Shown: positions 1-7,947 of the stretch, piece by piece
Layout: every line of letters begins with the position of its first letter
Numbering within the stretch: the stretch's first letter is position 1
From: Dehalococcoidales bacterium
GTDB lineage: Bacteria; Chloroflexota; Dehalococcoidia; Dehalococcoidales; RBG-16-60-22
Length of the DNA: 33,843 nt
Direction of reading: 5' to 3'
Assembly: GCA_016926115.1 (NCBI GenBank)
Contig: JAFGPF010000012.1
Location: forward strand, 1-33,843
Made by a program: the position numbers and the translations under genes
The notes under the pieces: generated by a model
Seen by the model: only the letters and a program-made list of their open reading frames with translations
What the model was told of the DNA's origin: nothing
Database searches by the model: none

Positions 1-2
1 AA

Positions 3-1424
3 CTCGCCAAAGCCGCCGAGGCAGCGTCTGATGCTGCCACCAGGGCATCGGAGTCAGCCAGAATGGCATCGGAGTCAGCCATGAGAGCCGCCGGCGAAGA
101 AGCGGCCGCCAAGGCTGAAGAAGCCAAGCGTGCCGCCGAGGAAGCCGGTCTCAAAGCGGAGACGGCCGCCAGGCAGGCAAGAGAAGCCGCCGAAGCCGCC
201 ATGACTGCCGTCGGCGAGGAAGCCGCGCGGAAAGCCGAGGAAGCCAAGCGTGCCGCCGAGGAAGCCGGTCGCAGGGCGGAGGAAGCCGCCCGACGCGCCA
301 TCGAAGCTGCCGAGGCTGCCATGAGAGCCGCCGGTGAAGAAGCCGCCCGGAAAGCCGAGGAAGCGATGAGAATCGCCGAGGAAGCCGGTCGCAAGGCGGA
401 AGAAGCCGCCAGGCAGGCGAGGGAAGCCGCCGAAGCTGCCAGCCGTTCCGCCAAAGAAGAGGTAGTTACCAAGGCGGAAGAAATCAAGAAGACCGCCGCG
501 GAAGCGGTGGAAAAGGCTAAAGAAGCCAGCACCGGCATATCCGCGGTTACGGAAGCGGAAGCCGTCAGGGCGGAACGTATCGCCAAGCTCGCTCAGAAAG
601 CCGTCGAAGCCGCGATTAAAGAAGCTACCGTTGCCGGGACCCTGGCAGAGAAAACCGCTGCGGGCGCTAAAGAAGCCCGCGAGGAGACGAGAAAAGCCCC
701 GTCCGTGATTGCAGCCGAAAAAGCGGACGAAGCGGGTGAAAAAGCCAAGAGCGCCGCTGCTGCCGCCTATCGCTCGACGGAAGAGCTTGAAAGGAAAGCA
801 GATACAGCTGCTATGGCTGCCGAAGAAGCTATCGACGCCGCCAGCAGGTTGTCGGGCAAGTTAGCGGAAAGAGTGAAAACCGCCGGTGAGAAATCGCTGG
901 CTACCACTGATACCGGCATAAAGACAGCCGAGGAAGTGCAAAAGAAGGCTAAAATCGCCGATACTGCCGGTGACGACGCCATCGATGCCGCCACCCAGAC
1001 GCTGCATAAACTGGTGAAGCAGGCGGAAGAACTGGCACGCAAAGCCAGAGAGTCCGCGGATGCTGCCTCCAGAGCCGCAGCAGAAGCCAGAAAGTCCTCA
1101 GAGCTTGCCGGCAAGACGTCGCTCAGCGCATCCAAGAAGGCGGAAGAGGCCGCCCAGGGCGCCAAGACCCTTGCCGCCGACGCTATCAGGAAAGCCGAGG
1201 AAATGGCTTCACGGATAGAGAAGGCCCACCAGGCAACCATCGAGGAGGTAAAGACCCTCTCCGCCAGGGTGGACGAAGCTATGGGCATGGCCAAGGAAGC
1301 CCTGGACAAAATCAAGGGTCTATCCCAGAAACTGCTTACCAGCTGGGAAATGGGAATCATTATCGTCGCGGTAGTCGCCGCCGCCACCATGATAGGTTTC
1401 GGTCTGGCTGCCGTGTTACCCTAG
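3..1424 (+). CDS. Alanine-rich repeat coiled-coil protein with C-terminal membrane anchor (5' partial)
   Basis: The frame is open to the left edge of the window with the same Ala/Glu/Lys/Arg composition, so the gene starts outside; an internal ATG at 63 is not a credible start. The visible part (473 residues) is almost wholly Ala, Glu, Lys and Arg, with no Pro in the first half, as expected for a very long helix or coiled coil. Three tandem 40-residue units lie at 81-440, followed by degenerate continuation. The last 25 or so residues form one hydrophobic segment (GIIIVAVVAAATMIGFGLAA) ending two residues before the stop, so the protein would be anchored by its C-terminus with the rod on one side of the membrane. 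The composition resembles LEA-like or apolipoprotein-like helical repeats, but I recognise no family. A 24-codon membrane peptide gene follows 27 bp downstream. Confidence 0.85.
   Translation, partial: LAKAAEAASDAATRASESARMASESAMRAAGEEAAAKAEEAKRAAEEAGLKAETAARQAREAAEAAMTAVGEEAARKAEEAKRAAEEAGRRAEEAARRAIEAAEAAMRAAGEEAARKAEEAMRIAEEAGRKAEEAARQAREAAEAASRSAKEEVVTKAEEIKKTAAEAVEKAKEASTGISAVTEAEAVRAERIAKLAQKAVEAAIKEATVAGTLAEKTAAGAKEAREETRKAPSVIAAEKADEAGEKAKSAAAAAYRSTEELERKADTAAMAAEEAIDAASRLSGKLAERVKTAGEKSLATTDTGIKTAEEVQKKAKIADTAGDDAIDAATQTLHKLVKQAEELARKARESADAASRAAAEARKSSELAGKTSLSASKKAEEAAQGAKTLAADAIRKAEEMASRIEKAHQATIEEVKTLSARVDEAMGMAKEALDKIKGLSQKLLTSWEMGIIIVAVVAAATMIGFGLAAVLP
81..440 (+). repeat. Three tandem 120-bp (40-codon) repeats
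   Basis: Units start at 81, 201 and 321. Each encodes 40 residues beginning M-R/T-A-A/V-G-E-E-A-A and ending E-A-A-E-A-A. The units are of identical length, in frame and highly similar in DNA, which indicates tandem duplication within the coding sequence. A fourth, degraded unit begins at 441. Forty residues is not a multiple of seven but equals 11+11+11+7, so a hendecad-type coil is possible. Confidence 0.9.
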
Positions 1425-1451
1425 CAGGACTCCGAGGAAAGAGGAACTGAC

Positions 1452-1526
1452 ATGAAGGTCTTATACGGACTCCTGGCACTTGGTATAATAGCAATAATAG
1501 TGGGAGTTGTGCTGCTGGTAACGTAA
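1452..1526 (+). CDS. 24-residue hydrophobic membrane microprotein
   Basis: A 24-codon ORF starts at ATG 1452 behind a purine-rich GAGGAAAGAGGAAC site and ends at TAA 1526. The product begins MKVLYGLLALG, continues as an unbroken hydrophobic run (IIAIIVGVVLL) and ends V-T: a single transmembrane helix with almost no soluble part. It lies 27 bp after the coiled-coil membrane protein and before a strong terminator, so it is probably the last gene of that operon. No family is recognised. The good ribosome site and the pure transmembrane composition make it more likely real than chance. Confidence 0.55.
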   Translation: MKVLYGLLALGIIAIIVGVVLLVT

Positions 1527-1550
1527 TAAGCGGCTGGTCTAACGAAAATC

Positions 1551-1590
1551 AAAGCTGTTCCCGGGGGATACTAATCTCGGGAACAGCTTT
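1551..1590. terminator. Bidirectional intrinsic terminator between convergent genes
   Basis: A perfect 13-bp stem is formed by AAAGCTGTTCCCG (1551-1563) and CGGGAACAGCTTT (1578-1590) around a 14-nt loop. The arms begin with A-runs and end with T-runs, so it can work in both directions, serving the operon ending at 1526 (+) and the one ending at 1606 (-). Confidence 0.85.
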
Positions 1591-1605
1591 CGTGTTTGAT
1601 ATAAC

Positions 1606-2874
1606 CTAGCAAGCCTTTTCCACAAGCTCGACGATATCGTACACCTTGAGGCGGCTGTCGCCTGACTTGGCGGCTTCGCCCAGAAGCTTTTCGCACCACG
1701 GACAGGCGGAAACGATTGCCTCCGCTCCGGTAGCCTCCGCCTCCCTGATTCTTTCCATCGCCGTCCACATCGCAAATTCCGGATTGGACTCATTGACGCC
1801 GCCGCCGGCGCCACAGCACCAGGCATACTCCTTAATCCGGTCCATTTCCATGAGCCGTATACCCGGTATAGCCTTGAGGATATCGCGCGGGGGTTCGTAA
1901 ACGCCGTACGTGCCCCGCCGGAACTCTTTAGGCGGGTCGAACCTACGCTGGATGCCCGGCAGCCGCTTGCCCTCCCAGTGTATCCACGGCTCCCCCAGCC
2001 TGCCAAGGTGACACGGGTCATGATAGGTAACGTTTATATTTACTTTCTTATTCAGCTTCAGCTTGCCCGCCTTGACAAGCCGGTCGAGGTATTCCGTAAT
2101 ATGCAGTACCTCGAGATCGCCTTTCAGATTATATTTGTCATAGAGCACCTTGAAAGCCTGATAACCGTCGGCACAGGAAGTCACCAGGGTCCGCACGCCG
2201 GCTTTCTTTATCATGGACATATTCTTCTCCGCCTGATTCAGGAAGTCGTGTAAATACCCCATCTGGTACGCCCTGCCGCCACAGCAGGTCTCGCTGTTGC
2301 CGGCGATGCCGAAGTCCACGCCTGCCTTTTCCAGCAGCCTCACCGTCGCCTTCGCCAGCTTCTGCATGTCCTTGTCATAGCTGGTAAGGCAACCGACGTG
2401 GTAAAGGACGTCCGCTTCCTGCTTGGCTACATTTTTTATGTTAAGCCCTTTTACCCAGTCGGCACGTTTTAGCCTTGCGCCCGGTACCATAGTGCCCTGC
2501 TTACGCAGGCTGTTTATTGCTTTTTCCAGGGCGGGGTGGGTATGCCCTTCCTCGACGGCTTTTATCCTGAATTCGTAAATGGGTTCGAGGACTTCCATGT
2601 CCATGGCATATTTACACGAGATATCACACCCGCCGCACATCTGGCAATTGCAGATGATATCTTTCAGCTTATCGGTATATTCAATACGGTTCTCCAGCAT
2701 CGCTACGCCGATACCCATCCTGCCACCACCGGAGTAAGCGTTGAAGTCATACCTGGAGATACTCGGGCAAATATTTGCGAGTTGGTTTCCCTTGACCTTT
2801 TCCAGGGGTATGAACTTGCAGATACTGCACTTATTGCAGAATTCCATGTCTTCCCGATAGTCTTCCAGTGCCAT
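1606..2874 (-). CDS. Heterodisulfide reductase D / GlcF-like Fe-S oxidoreductase (two CCG domains)
   Basis: This is a 422-residue soluble Fe-S protein. The N-terminal third carries ferredoxin-type clusters: C13-x2-C16-x2-C19 with a later C-P at 36-37, then a second motif C-x-C-x2-C-x2-C-x3-C around residues 75-86. The C-terminal two thirds hold two cysteine-rich CCG domains (first HVGCLTSYD... ETCCGG; second YHDPCHLGR... WCCGAGGG), as in HdrD, GlcF, GlpC and LutA. In this family the CCG motifs bind a non-cubane or additional Fe-S cluster and pass electrons from a flavoprotein partner to quinones, disulfides or ferredoxin. The partner is the GlcD-like gene directly upstream, whose stop lies 18 bp before this start. 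AGGAGG sits 8 bp before ATG 2874. The physiological substrate is not evident. Confidence 0.85.
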   Translation of the reverse strand: MALEDYREDMEFCNKCSICKFIPLEKVKGNQLANICPSISRYDFNAYSGGGRMGIGVAMLENRIEYTDKLKDIICNCQMCGGCDISCKYAMDMEVLEPIYEFRIKAVEEGHTHPALEKAINSLRKQGTMVPGARLKRADWVKGLNIKNVAKQEADVLYHVGCLTSYDKDMQKLAKATVRLLEKAGVDFGIAGNSETCCGGRAYQMGYLHDFLNQAEKNMSMIKKAGVRTLVTSCADGYQAFKVLYDKYNLKGDLEVLHITEYLDRLVKAGKLKLNKKVNINVTYHDPCHLGRLGEPWIHWEGKRLPGIQRRFDPPKEFRRGTYGVYEPPRDILKAIPGIRLMEMDRIKEYAWCCGAGGGVNESNPEFAMWTAMERIREAEATGAEAIVSACPWCEKLLGEAAKSGDSRLKVYDIVELVEKAC

Positions 2875-2892
2875 CCAGTTGCCTCCTTGGAA

Positions 2893-4359
2893 TTAAAAAC
2901 AGAGCTTACCCGGGTTCATGATGTTATTGGGGTCGAATATCGACTTTACCCTTTTCAGTGCCTCGACTGTCGCCGCGTCCCGGTTGACTACTAATCGGGC
3001 AGTATCACCGTAAGGTCGCGAAAAGAAAGCGCCGTGACTTTCCAGACTTTTAACAGCGTCTTCGGACATTTTCTTGACCTTCTCCGCTTCCTCCTGATTA
3101 GACGGGTCGTAGAACAGGTTGAACTCCACATGGCAGTTCGTCCCCTGCATGATAGGCTGGAGATAGATACCCATGCCGGACGCATCATAACCGGCGGCAA
3201 TTGCCAGGTCGTACATGGCGGCAATCAGTCCGGGGATTTTGTCATAGATGGTCACGAAAAATATATCATGGCAGGCGCCCCTGCCGCGCAGTTTCCAGTA
3301 CGGGTCGGCGGAAGGCTGGTTGACCACCTTGAGCAGTTCTGTAGCGGTCATTTTACCTATAGCTCCCGCTGGTTCCACACCAACCTTTTGCGCGACGTCA
3401 TTCACGTCCTTTACCTGATATTCCACCCTCTCTTCCGCCAGATATTCGTAACCCGCCACGTTATAGAGCAGTACGTACGTGGGCAGGCTACCCTTGATAT
3501 CCTCATAACCCGCCTGCGATTTCCTGGCCATCATCGCCGCCAGGTTGTTGCTATTCATCACGAAGCATTCGTTGACCAGCCGCAGCCGTATTATCCAGTG
3601 GATAAACTCGAATAGCTTATCAATATCGTCGGAACCAACCACGAAAGGTCTTTTGATGGTCGGGACTAATTCGCACCGCAGCGATGCCCAGGTAACGATT
3701 CCCATCGTCCCCTGTGCCCCGCCGATTACCCGGTACAGAGAGGTCTGCCCCGGACCCGCCGCCTCCTTCTGAGAACCTCCCGCCGACCACTGTTCTTCCA
3801 GTGTGCCCGGTCCCGCGGCGGCGCCGGTGCGGAATATTTCTCCGTTGCCGAAGATAACCTCGACGCAGGCAAGCGGGTCGGCGATGTCCCAGTGGTACTT
3901 GGGCATGATGACCGGCTCGCGCTCCAGCATGCTCCCAATGACCGACTTCGTTTTACGTGGCATCAGCGGCATGTTGAGTCGCAGTCCTTCCCTGGCCGCA
4001 GCGGGTATCAACTCGCCGTATGTCACCCCGGGCTCGCACATGATGACGCGGTTCTTGCGGTCTATCCTGATTATTTTCTTCATACCGCTTAAATCGACGA
4101 CGACCGCGCCGCCGATTCCGGGGACCGTATCGCCGCGGAAATGGGGAGGCCCCGAGCTTACCGGCACAAGCGGGGTGTTCGTTTTATTAGCCAGCCTGAC
4201 GATTTTCTCCACTTCCTTCGCGCTCTTCGGCTTGACGATGCAGGCCGGCTTGACCGGATTGACGAAACTGACATCGCGTGCATATTTGGCCAGTACGTCC
4301 GGCTGGCTGGTTACACCGTCAGCACCAACTATCTTCGCCAGTCTGGCTTTTTCAACCAT
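2893..4359 (-). CDS. FAD-binding oxidoreductase, GlcD/D-lactate dehydrogenase-like
   Basis: The product is 488 residues from the chosen start. The first half matches the FAD_binding_4 (PCMH-type) fold: an ARDVSFVNPVKPACIVKPKS segment, then a PLVPVSSG region and a GG-x-VVVDLSGM strand that packs on FAD. The C-terminal half matches FAD-linked oxidase domains of GlcD/LldE-type hydroxyacid dehydrogenases, ending in the typical FDPNNIMNPGKL signature. An ATG at 4401 would add 14 residues but has no ribosome site; ATG 4359 has GAAAGAG 6 bp upstream, so I use it. It is co-transcribed with the HdrD-like Fe-S gene, giving the classic pair in which a 2-hydroxyacid is oxidised on FAD and electrons leave through Fe-S clusters. 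Substrate unknown; glycolate and D-lactate are only family examples. Confidence 0.85.
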   Translation of the reverse strand: MVEKARLAKIVGADGVTSQPDVLAKYARDVSFVNPVKPACIVKPKSAKEVEKIVRLANKTNTPLVPVSSGPPHFRGDTVPGIGGAVVVDLSGMKKIIRIDRKNRVIMCEPGVTYGELIPAAAREGLRLNMPLMPRKTKSVIGSMLEREPVIMPKYHWDIADPLACVEVIFGNGEIFRTGAAAGPGTLEEQWSAGGSQKEAAGPGQTSLYRVIGGAQGTMGIVTWASLRCELVPTIKRPFVVGSDDIDKLFEFIHWIIRLRLVNECFVMNSNNLAAMMARKSQAGYEDIKGSLPTYVLLYNVAGYEYLAEERVEYQVKDVNDVAQKVGVEPAGAIGKMTATELLKVVNQPSADPYWKLRGRGACHDIFFVTIYDKIPGLIAAMYDLAIAAGYDASGMGIYLQPIMQGTNCHVEFNLFYDPSNQEEAEKVKKMSEDAVKSLESHGAFFSRPYGDTARLVVNRDAATVEALKRVKSIFDPNNIMNPGKLCF

Positions 4360-4423
4360 CGTTAGCTCTTTCAACTCTTTCAGGTATTGATAATATACCA
4401 TAAAAGTACGTTTAAATTGAAAG

Positions 4424-4432
4424 TGCTATAAT
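4424..4432 (+). promoter_or_regulatory. Extended -10 promoter for the ferredoxin-AOR operon
   Basis: TGC-TATAAT at 4424-4432 is a perfect -10 hexamer with an extended-TGn element; no convincing -35 box is seen at 17 bp. The start codon (4462) lies 29 bp downstream, behind GAGGAGGG (4448-4455). The short 102-bp gap from 4359 to 4462 must also hold the divergent promoter of the GlcD/HdrD pair. Confidence 0.6.
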
Positions 4433-4461
4433 AGAACTGTATATCTTGAGGAGGGCCCTGT

Positions 4462-4992
4462 ATGAAGAAACTTACGGTAATACCCGAGCAGTGTTCCGAC
4501 TGCCGTATATGCGAGCTGGTATGCGCAATAAAGCACTTCGGTGTAAATAACCCGAAGAAATCGGCGATAAGAATAATCAATGCCTATCCGCATCCGGTAA
4601 TGAGGATGCCGGTGGTATGCAGCCAGTGCCGCGTGCCATCCTGCGCGCAGGTATGTCCTACCGACGCCCTGCGATGGGTCGACGGAATCGTACAGCTGGA
4701 CGAAGAGCTATGTATTTCCTGTTTTAAATGCGCGGAGGCATGCCCCTTCGGGGCTATCTACGCCCATGAGGACTGCAACCTGCCCATCAAGTGTGATATG
4801 TGTGGCGGCGACCCCGAATGCGTAAAGTACTGCCCGCTGGGGGCTTTAAGATTGATACCGGAGCACGCTCTCGGCGAGACCAAGCGAATCGGCAACATCC
4901 TCAGCTATACGCAGATGCGCGAGATTGAGTTCTACGAGAAGGGTGAAAAGAAGACCATCCGCTACGCCGAGATAGGCAAGGAAGAGCTATGA
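4462..4992 (+). CDS. Four-cluster ferredoxin subunit of an AOR complex
   Basis: A 176-residue iron-sulfur protein of the HycB/DmsB type with four cysteine groups: CSDCRICELVC near residue 11, CSQCRVPSCAQVCP near 53, CISCFKCAEACP near 82 and CDMCGGDPECVKYCP near 108. These would hold up to four [4Fe-4S] clusters. Such subunits carry electrons between the tungsten enzyme and a soluble acceptor or membrane partner. Its last codons overlap the AOR start by 4 bp (ATGA), so the two are translationally coupled and most likely form one complex. A strong GAGGAGGG site precedes the ATG. A similar ferredoxin accompanies the second AOR, there on its 3' side. Confidence 0.9.
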   Translation: MKKLTVIPEQCSDCRICELVCAIKHFGVNNPKKSAIRIINAYPHPVMRMPVVCSQCRVPSCAQVCPTDALRWVDGIVQLDEELCISCFKCAEACPFGAIYAHEDCNLPIKCDMCGGDPECVKYCPLGALRLIPEHALGETKRIGNILSYTQMREIEFYEKGEKKTIRYAEIGKEEL

Positions 4993-6818
4993 GCATAAAA
5001 AGCGGATACTTTAAAAAACACCTCGCTGTAGACCTCACGAAGGGCAGCGCCGAGTACCTGGATTTATCGGATGCCTTCCTAGAAAAGTACGTCGGCGGGC
5101 GCGGCTTCGGCGCCAAGCTGACATGGGACAAACTCAAGAGACATAATTTCAAGATAGACCCTCTGGGCGACGAAAACCTGATAGCCATCGCCCCCGGACC
5201 GCTGACCGGTGTTTACCTGCCTTCCTCGGGCAAGAACTCGTTCATCGGCATATCCCCTGCTACCGGAATCTACGGCGATTCGTCAATCGGCGGAGGGTTC
5301 GGCGTGGAACTAAGGCAAACGGGAATAGACGTGCTGTCCGTCACCGGAAAAGCACTGGAGTTGTCTATTCTTCTCATAGATAACCACGACGCCCGTATAA
5401 TCCCCATGCCTGAACTCAAGGGCAAGACCTCGCTGGAAGCCGAGGGAATTATCCGTGAAACGCTGGACGTCCAGACGGCGCACATCGCCACCATCGGTCC
5501 CGCCGGTGAAAACCTGGTGAAGTTCGCCTGCGTCAATACGGACTGGGGAAGGAATGCCGGCAGGACGGGATTCGGGGCTATCATGGGCGCCAAGAACCTC
5601 AAGGCGATTATCGTGCGGGGACACGAAGACCTGCCCGTTCACGATATCAAGGGATTAGTGGAGGAGTCCAACCGGGCATACGGCTACCTGAAAGAACATA
5701 AATACTTTAAGCTCTGGCAGCAGGAAGGTCTCATGAACGTCATCGAGTATGCCAACGACAAGGGAATCCTACCGACCTATAATTTCAAGGACAGCGTCTT
5801 CGCCCGGCATGACCAGATAAACGGAGCGACCATGCTGGACGGCTTCAAGATAGGCGACAATGCCTGTTTCGCCTGCGCCATGTGCTGCGGAAATATCTGC
5901 CTGGTCAAGAACGGTAAATACGCCGGCACGGTGGTCGAGGGACCTGAATATGAGTCCTGCGCCATGCTCGGTTCCAACGTCGGCATCGACGACTTCGCGG
6001 CGATTCTTTCAGCTAACCAACTCTGCGATGAACTGGGGTTGGATACTATTTCCACGGGCAACCTCATTGGCGCGGTCATCGAGGGCTACGAGAAAGGCAT
6101 CATCTCCCTTGCCGACCTCGGCGGGCACGAGATTACCTGGGGAGAAGATGATGCCATTATCAACCTGATACGCATGATAGCCGCCCGGGAAGGCATCGGC
6201 GATATTATTGCGGACGGACCGCGCCGCGTCATCGAGCAATGGCCCGAGATGGATAAACTCATCCTGGAAGTAAAGGGACTGGAACAGTCTGCCTACGACA
6301 GCCGTGCCGGCAGTTCCATGGCGCTGGCTTATGCCACCTCGGACATCGGCGCCCACCACACGCGCGCCTGGACAATCGCCCGGGAGATGGAAGAGGGACA
6401 GGGCTGGTCCGACGACGAACGGGTAAAAACGGTGATATACCACCAGACGCTGCGCCCCCTGTTCGATATGCTGGGCGTCTGCCGCCTGCCCTGGATTGAA
6501 CTAGGCCTCAACGAAAGGCACTACGAGAATTTTTATAAGTACGTTACCGGCAATGAAAAGACGCTGGAAGAACTACTGGCTCTTTCTAACGATATCTATG
6601 ACATGACCCGCCTGATAAACGTGAAGCTGGGCGTCAGACGCAAAGACGACTCCCTCCCCTACAAGGTACATGCCAGCCCGCCGCTGACCGGACCCAACGC
6701 GGGCAAGGTGGTGGACAAGGACGCCTTCCAGAACCTGCTGTCGCTCTACTATAAGGAACGCGGCTGGAACGAGGAAGGCAAGCCGCCGGAAGGCACCGAG
6801 AAGAAGTTCGAGGACTGA
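4989..6818 (+). CDS. aor: Aldehyde ferredoxin oxidoreductase family protein (AOR 1, tungstopterin)
   Basis: The 609-residue product has the usual AOR length. The N-terminal AFOR domain (about residues 5-210) includes the YVGGRGFGAKLTWD, IAPGPLTG and GGGFGVELRQ segments that cradle the bis-pterin cofactor. The [4Fe-4S] site is C293-x2-C296-x3-C300 plus a fourth cysteine near 497 in GVCRLPW, matching the family pattern. AORs oxidise aldehydes to carboxylates, or the reverse, using ferredoxin and a tungsten bis-pyranopterin; relatives act on aromatic CoA-thioesters (BamB), so the substrate is open. It is coupled to the preceding ferredoxin by a 4-bp overlap. No residue of the metal site looks lost. 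No obvious terminator follows. Confidence 0.92.
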   Translation: MSIKSGYFKKHLAVDLTKGSAEYLDLSDAFLEKYVGGRGFGAKLTWDKLKRHNFKIDPLGDENLIAIAPGPLTGVYLPSSGKNSFIGISPATGIYGDSSIGGGFGVELRQTGIDVLSVTGKALELSILLIDNHDARIIPMPELKGKTSLEAEGIIRETLDVQTAHIATIGPAGENLVKFACVNTDWGRNAGRTGFGAIMGAKNLKAIIVRGHEDLPVHDIKGLVEESNRAYGYLKEHKYFKLWQQEGLMNVIEYANDKGILPTYNFKDSVFARHDQINGATMLDGFKIGDNACFACAMCCGNICLVKNGKYAGTVVEGPEYESCAMLGSNVGIDDFAAILSANQLCDELGLDTISTGNLIGAVIEGYEKGIISLADLGGHEITWGEDDAIINLIRMIAAREGIGDIIADGPRRVIEQWPEMDKLILEVKGLEQSAYDSRAGSSMALAYATSDIGAHHTRAWTIAREMEEGQGWSDDERVKTVIYHQTLRPLFDMLGVCRLPWIELGLNERHYENFYKYVTGNEKTLEELLALSNDIYDMTRLINVKLGVRRKDDSLPYKVHASPPLTGPNAGKVVDKDAFQNLLSLYYKERGWNEEGKPPEGTEKKFED

Positions 6819-6843
6819 TTTCGTACAGTCGTTAAGCAGGATA

Positions 6844-6872
6844 TTTACCGTAATAACATTTTGGTGTATAAT
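6844..6872 (+). promoter_or_regulatory. Sigma70-type promoter upstream of the DUF4870-like gene
   Basis: TTTACC (6844-6849, 4/6 match to -35), a 17-bp spacer, and TATAAT (6867-6872, perfect -10). The gene start at 6914 has GGAGG (6900-6904) as ribosome site. Confidence 0.6.
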
Positions 6873-6913
6873 CATGCCAAATACCGGAACAGACGGTAAC
6901 GGAGGCGCGGACT

Positions 6914-7435
6914 ATGGAACTGACACCTGAAGAAAGACAGAAAATCTACGAAGAAGAAAAGGCACGTATGGAAGCCCGTGAAAAACTGGAGCAGGAGAAG
7001 CGGGGAACGCCGCAGGACACCACCGTCAACATTGAGCCGAACCTTGCGGGATTACTCTGTTATGTCGGCGCGTGGATAACGGGCATCATCTTCTTCGTGC
7101 TGGAGCAGAAAAACAACTGGATACGCTTTCACGCCGCGCAGTCAATCGTTACCTTCGGGATTCTGTTTGTCGCCGGAATGATACTCGGCTGGATACCGTT
7201 CATCGGCCAGGCATTTTCCGCCATCATCGGCATCATCGGGTTCATCATGTGGATACTCCTCATGGTCAAGGCTTATAACGGCGAACGCTTCAAGGTAGTC
7301 TGGGCAGGCGACATCGCCGAGAGAATGATTACGGGACCGATACCGGAATACCGGAAACCACCGACGGCCTCTGAAACCAAAGAGGGAACTCCTCCTCCGC
7401 CTCCACCTGCCGATGAAGATGTAAAAAAAAACTAG
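6914..7435 (+). CDS. DUF4870/Tic20-like small membrane protein
   Basis: A 173-residue protein. A charged N-terminal helix (about 1-45, Glu/Lys/Arg-rich) is followed by three hydrophobic stretches: LAGLLCYVGAWITGIIFFVL, SIVTFGILFVAGMILGWIPF and an Ile-rich segment ending in IMWILLMVKAY. The N-W-I-R-F-H-A-A-Q-S motif after the first helix and the closing M-V-K-A-Y-N-G-E segment are typical of DUF4870 proteins, whose function is unknown. The tail is Pro-rich (five prolines in a row) and acidic and ends on an A9 run (7423-7431) just before the TAG. A -1 shift on that run would continue into the next membrane-protein frame. Own promoter and ribosome site are present. Confidence 0.8.
   Translation: MELTPEERQKIYEEEKARMEAREKLEQEKRGTPQDTTVNIEPNLAGLLCYVGAWITGIIFFVLEQKNNWIRFHAAQSIVTFGILFVAGMILGWIPFIGQAFSAIIGIIGFIMWILLMVKAYNGERFKVVWAGDIAERMITGPIPEYRKPPTASETKEGTPPPPPPADEDVKKN
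7426..7432 (+). promoter_or_regulatory. Slippery heptamer A-AAA-AAC at the gene junction
   Basis: In the frame of the upstream gene the codons are GTA AAA AAA AAC TAG, so a canonical X-XXY-YYZ heptamer sits inside an A9 run directly before the stop. A one-nucleotide backward slip enters the downstream frame, which has no start codon of its own. Confidence 0.4.
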
Positions 7436-7947
7436 CTAACGACCTCAGACGCCGCAGAGAAGCCCGCATCACCGGTTCCGCTTTCGCCATCGCCTGGTGC
7501 ATCATCCTGATAATCTTCTTTAACTTTTTCCACGAATACGCGGCTTATTACAGCGCCGATACCACGGGCGGCGTGGTCACCTGGACGAAGCAGTCCTTCT
7601 TTACCGGCGAAATCGGCTTGTGGCTGCCGATTCTTACCACCACCCTGGTAATTTCAATAATCGGGCACATCGTCCTCATCGTCGTGGACAGGCACGTCCT
7701 GCGGCGGGCGATTCACATCATCATCGACGGATTCAGCCTGGCGACGGTCGTCACTCTGGTTACCGTCTTCCCGTTCGACTTCGATATTATCCCCAGCGCG
7801 GTAGCCGCCGCTGGTACGCACATCGGGGTGACGGTCGTGCTGATATGTATCGCGGTGGGCATCGGGATAAGCCTGCTGGTAAGGATTATCAAACTGCTGG
7901 TGGACCTGGCGAAGCTGGCGGTGACGACACCCCCGGACTCCGACTAA
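7432..7947 (+). CDS. Four-helix membrane protein without a visible start codon
   Basis: The reading frame is open from 7417, but the first ATG, GTG or TTG is the GTG at 7573. The upstream part is clearly coding: residues L-A-N-D-L-R-R-R-R-E-A-R, then a hydrophobic segment FAIAWCIILIIFFNFFHEYA (about 7483-7542). Starting at 7573 would remove this first transmembrane helix. Three more hydrophobic segments follow (LWLPILTTTLVISIIG, IHIIIDGFSLATVVTLVTVF and THIGVTVVLICIAVGIGISL). No family is recognised. Either it is translated as a -1 frameshift extension of the DUF4870-like gene via the A9 run, or it is a separate gene whose ATG has been lost or misread (ATGTAAA at 7419 needs only one base removed to give ATG-AAA-AAA-AAA-CTA). 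Its stop overlaps the convergent msrA stop by 4 bp. Confidence 0.6.
   Translation, partial: LANDLRRRREARITGSAFAIAWCIILIIFFNFFHEYAAYYSADTTGGVVTWTKQSFFTGEIGLWLPILTTTLVISIIGHIVLIVVDRHVLRRAIHIIIDGFSLATVVTLVTVFPFDFDIIPSAVAAAGTHIGVTVVLICIAVGIGISLLVRIIKLLVDLAKLAVTTPPDSD

Noticed and set aside
81..440. CRISPR-like array
   Set aside because: Units are 120 bp, contiguous, with no spacers, and code in frame for a helical repeat.
767..1390. Antisense 207-codon ORF
   Set aside because: Shadow of the Ala/Glu-rich gene on the opposite strand; composition follows from the GC-biased codons.
2536..2994. 152-codon plus-strand ORF opposite the HdrD-like gene
   Set aside because: It is antisense to two well-supported genes and lacks any recognisable domain.
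6819..6843. Terminator after AOR 1
   Set aside because: No stable stem was found before the next promoter at 6844.
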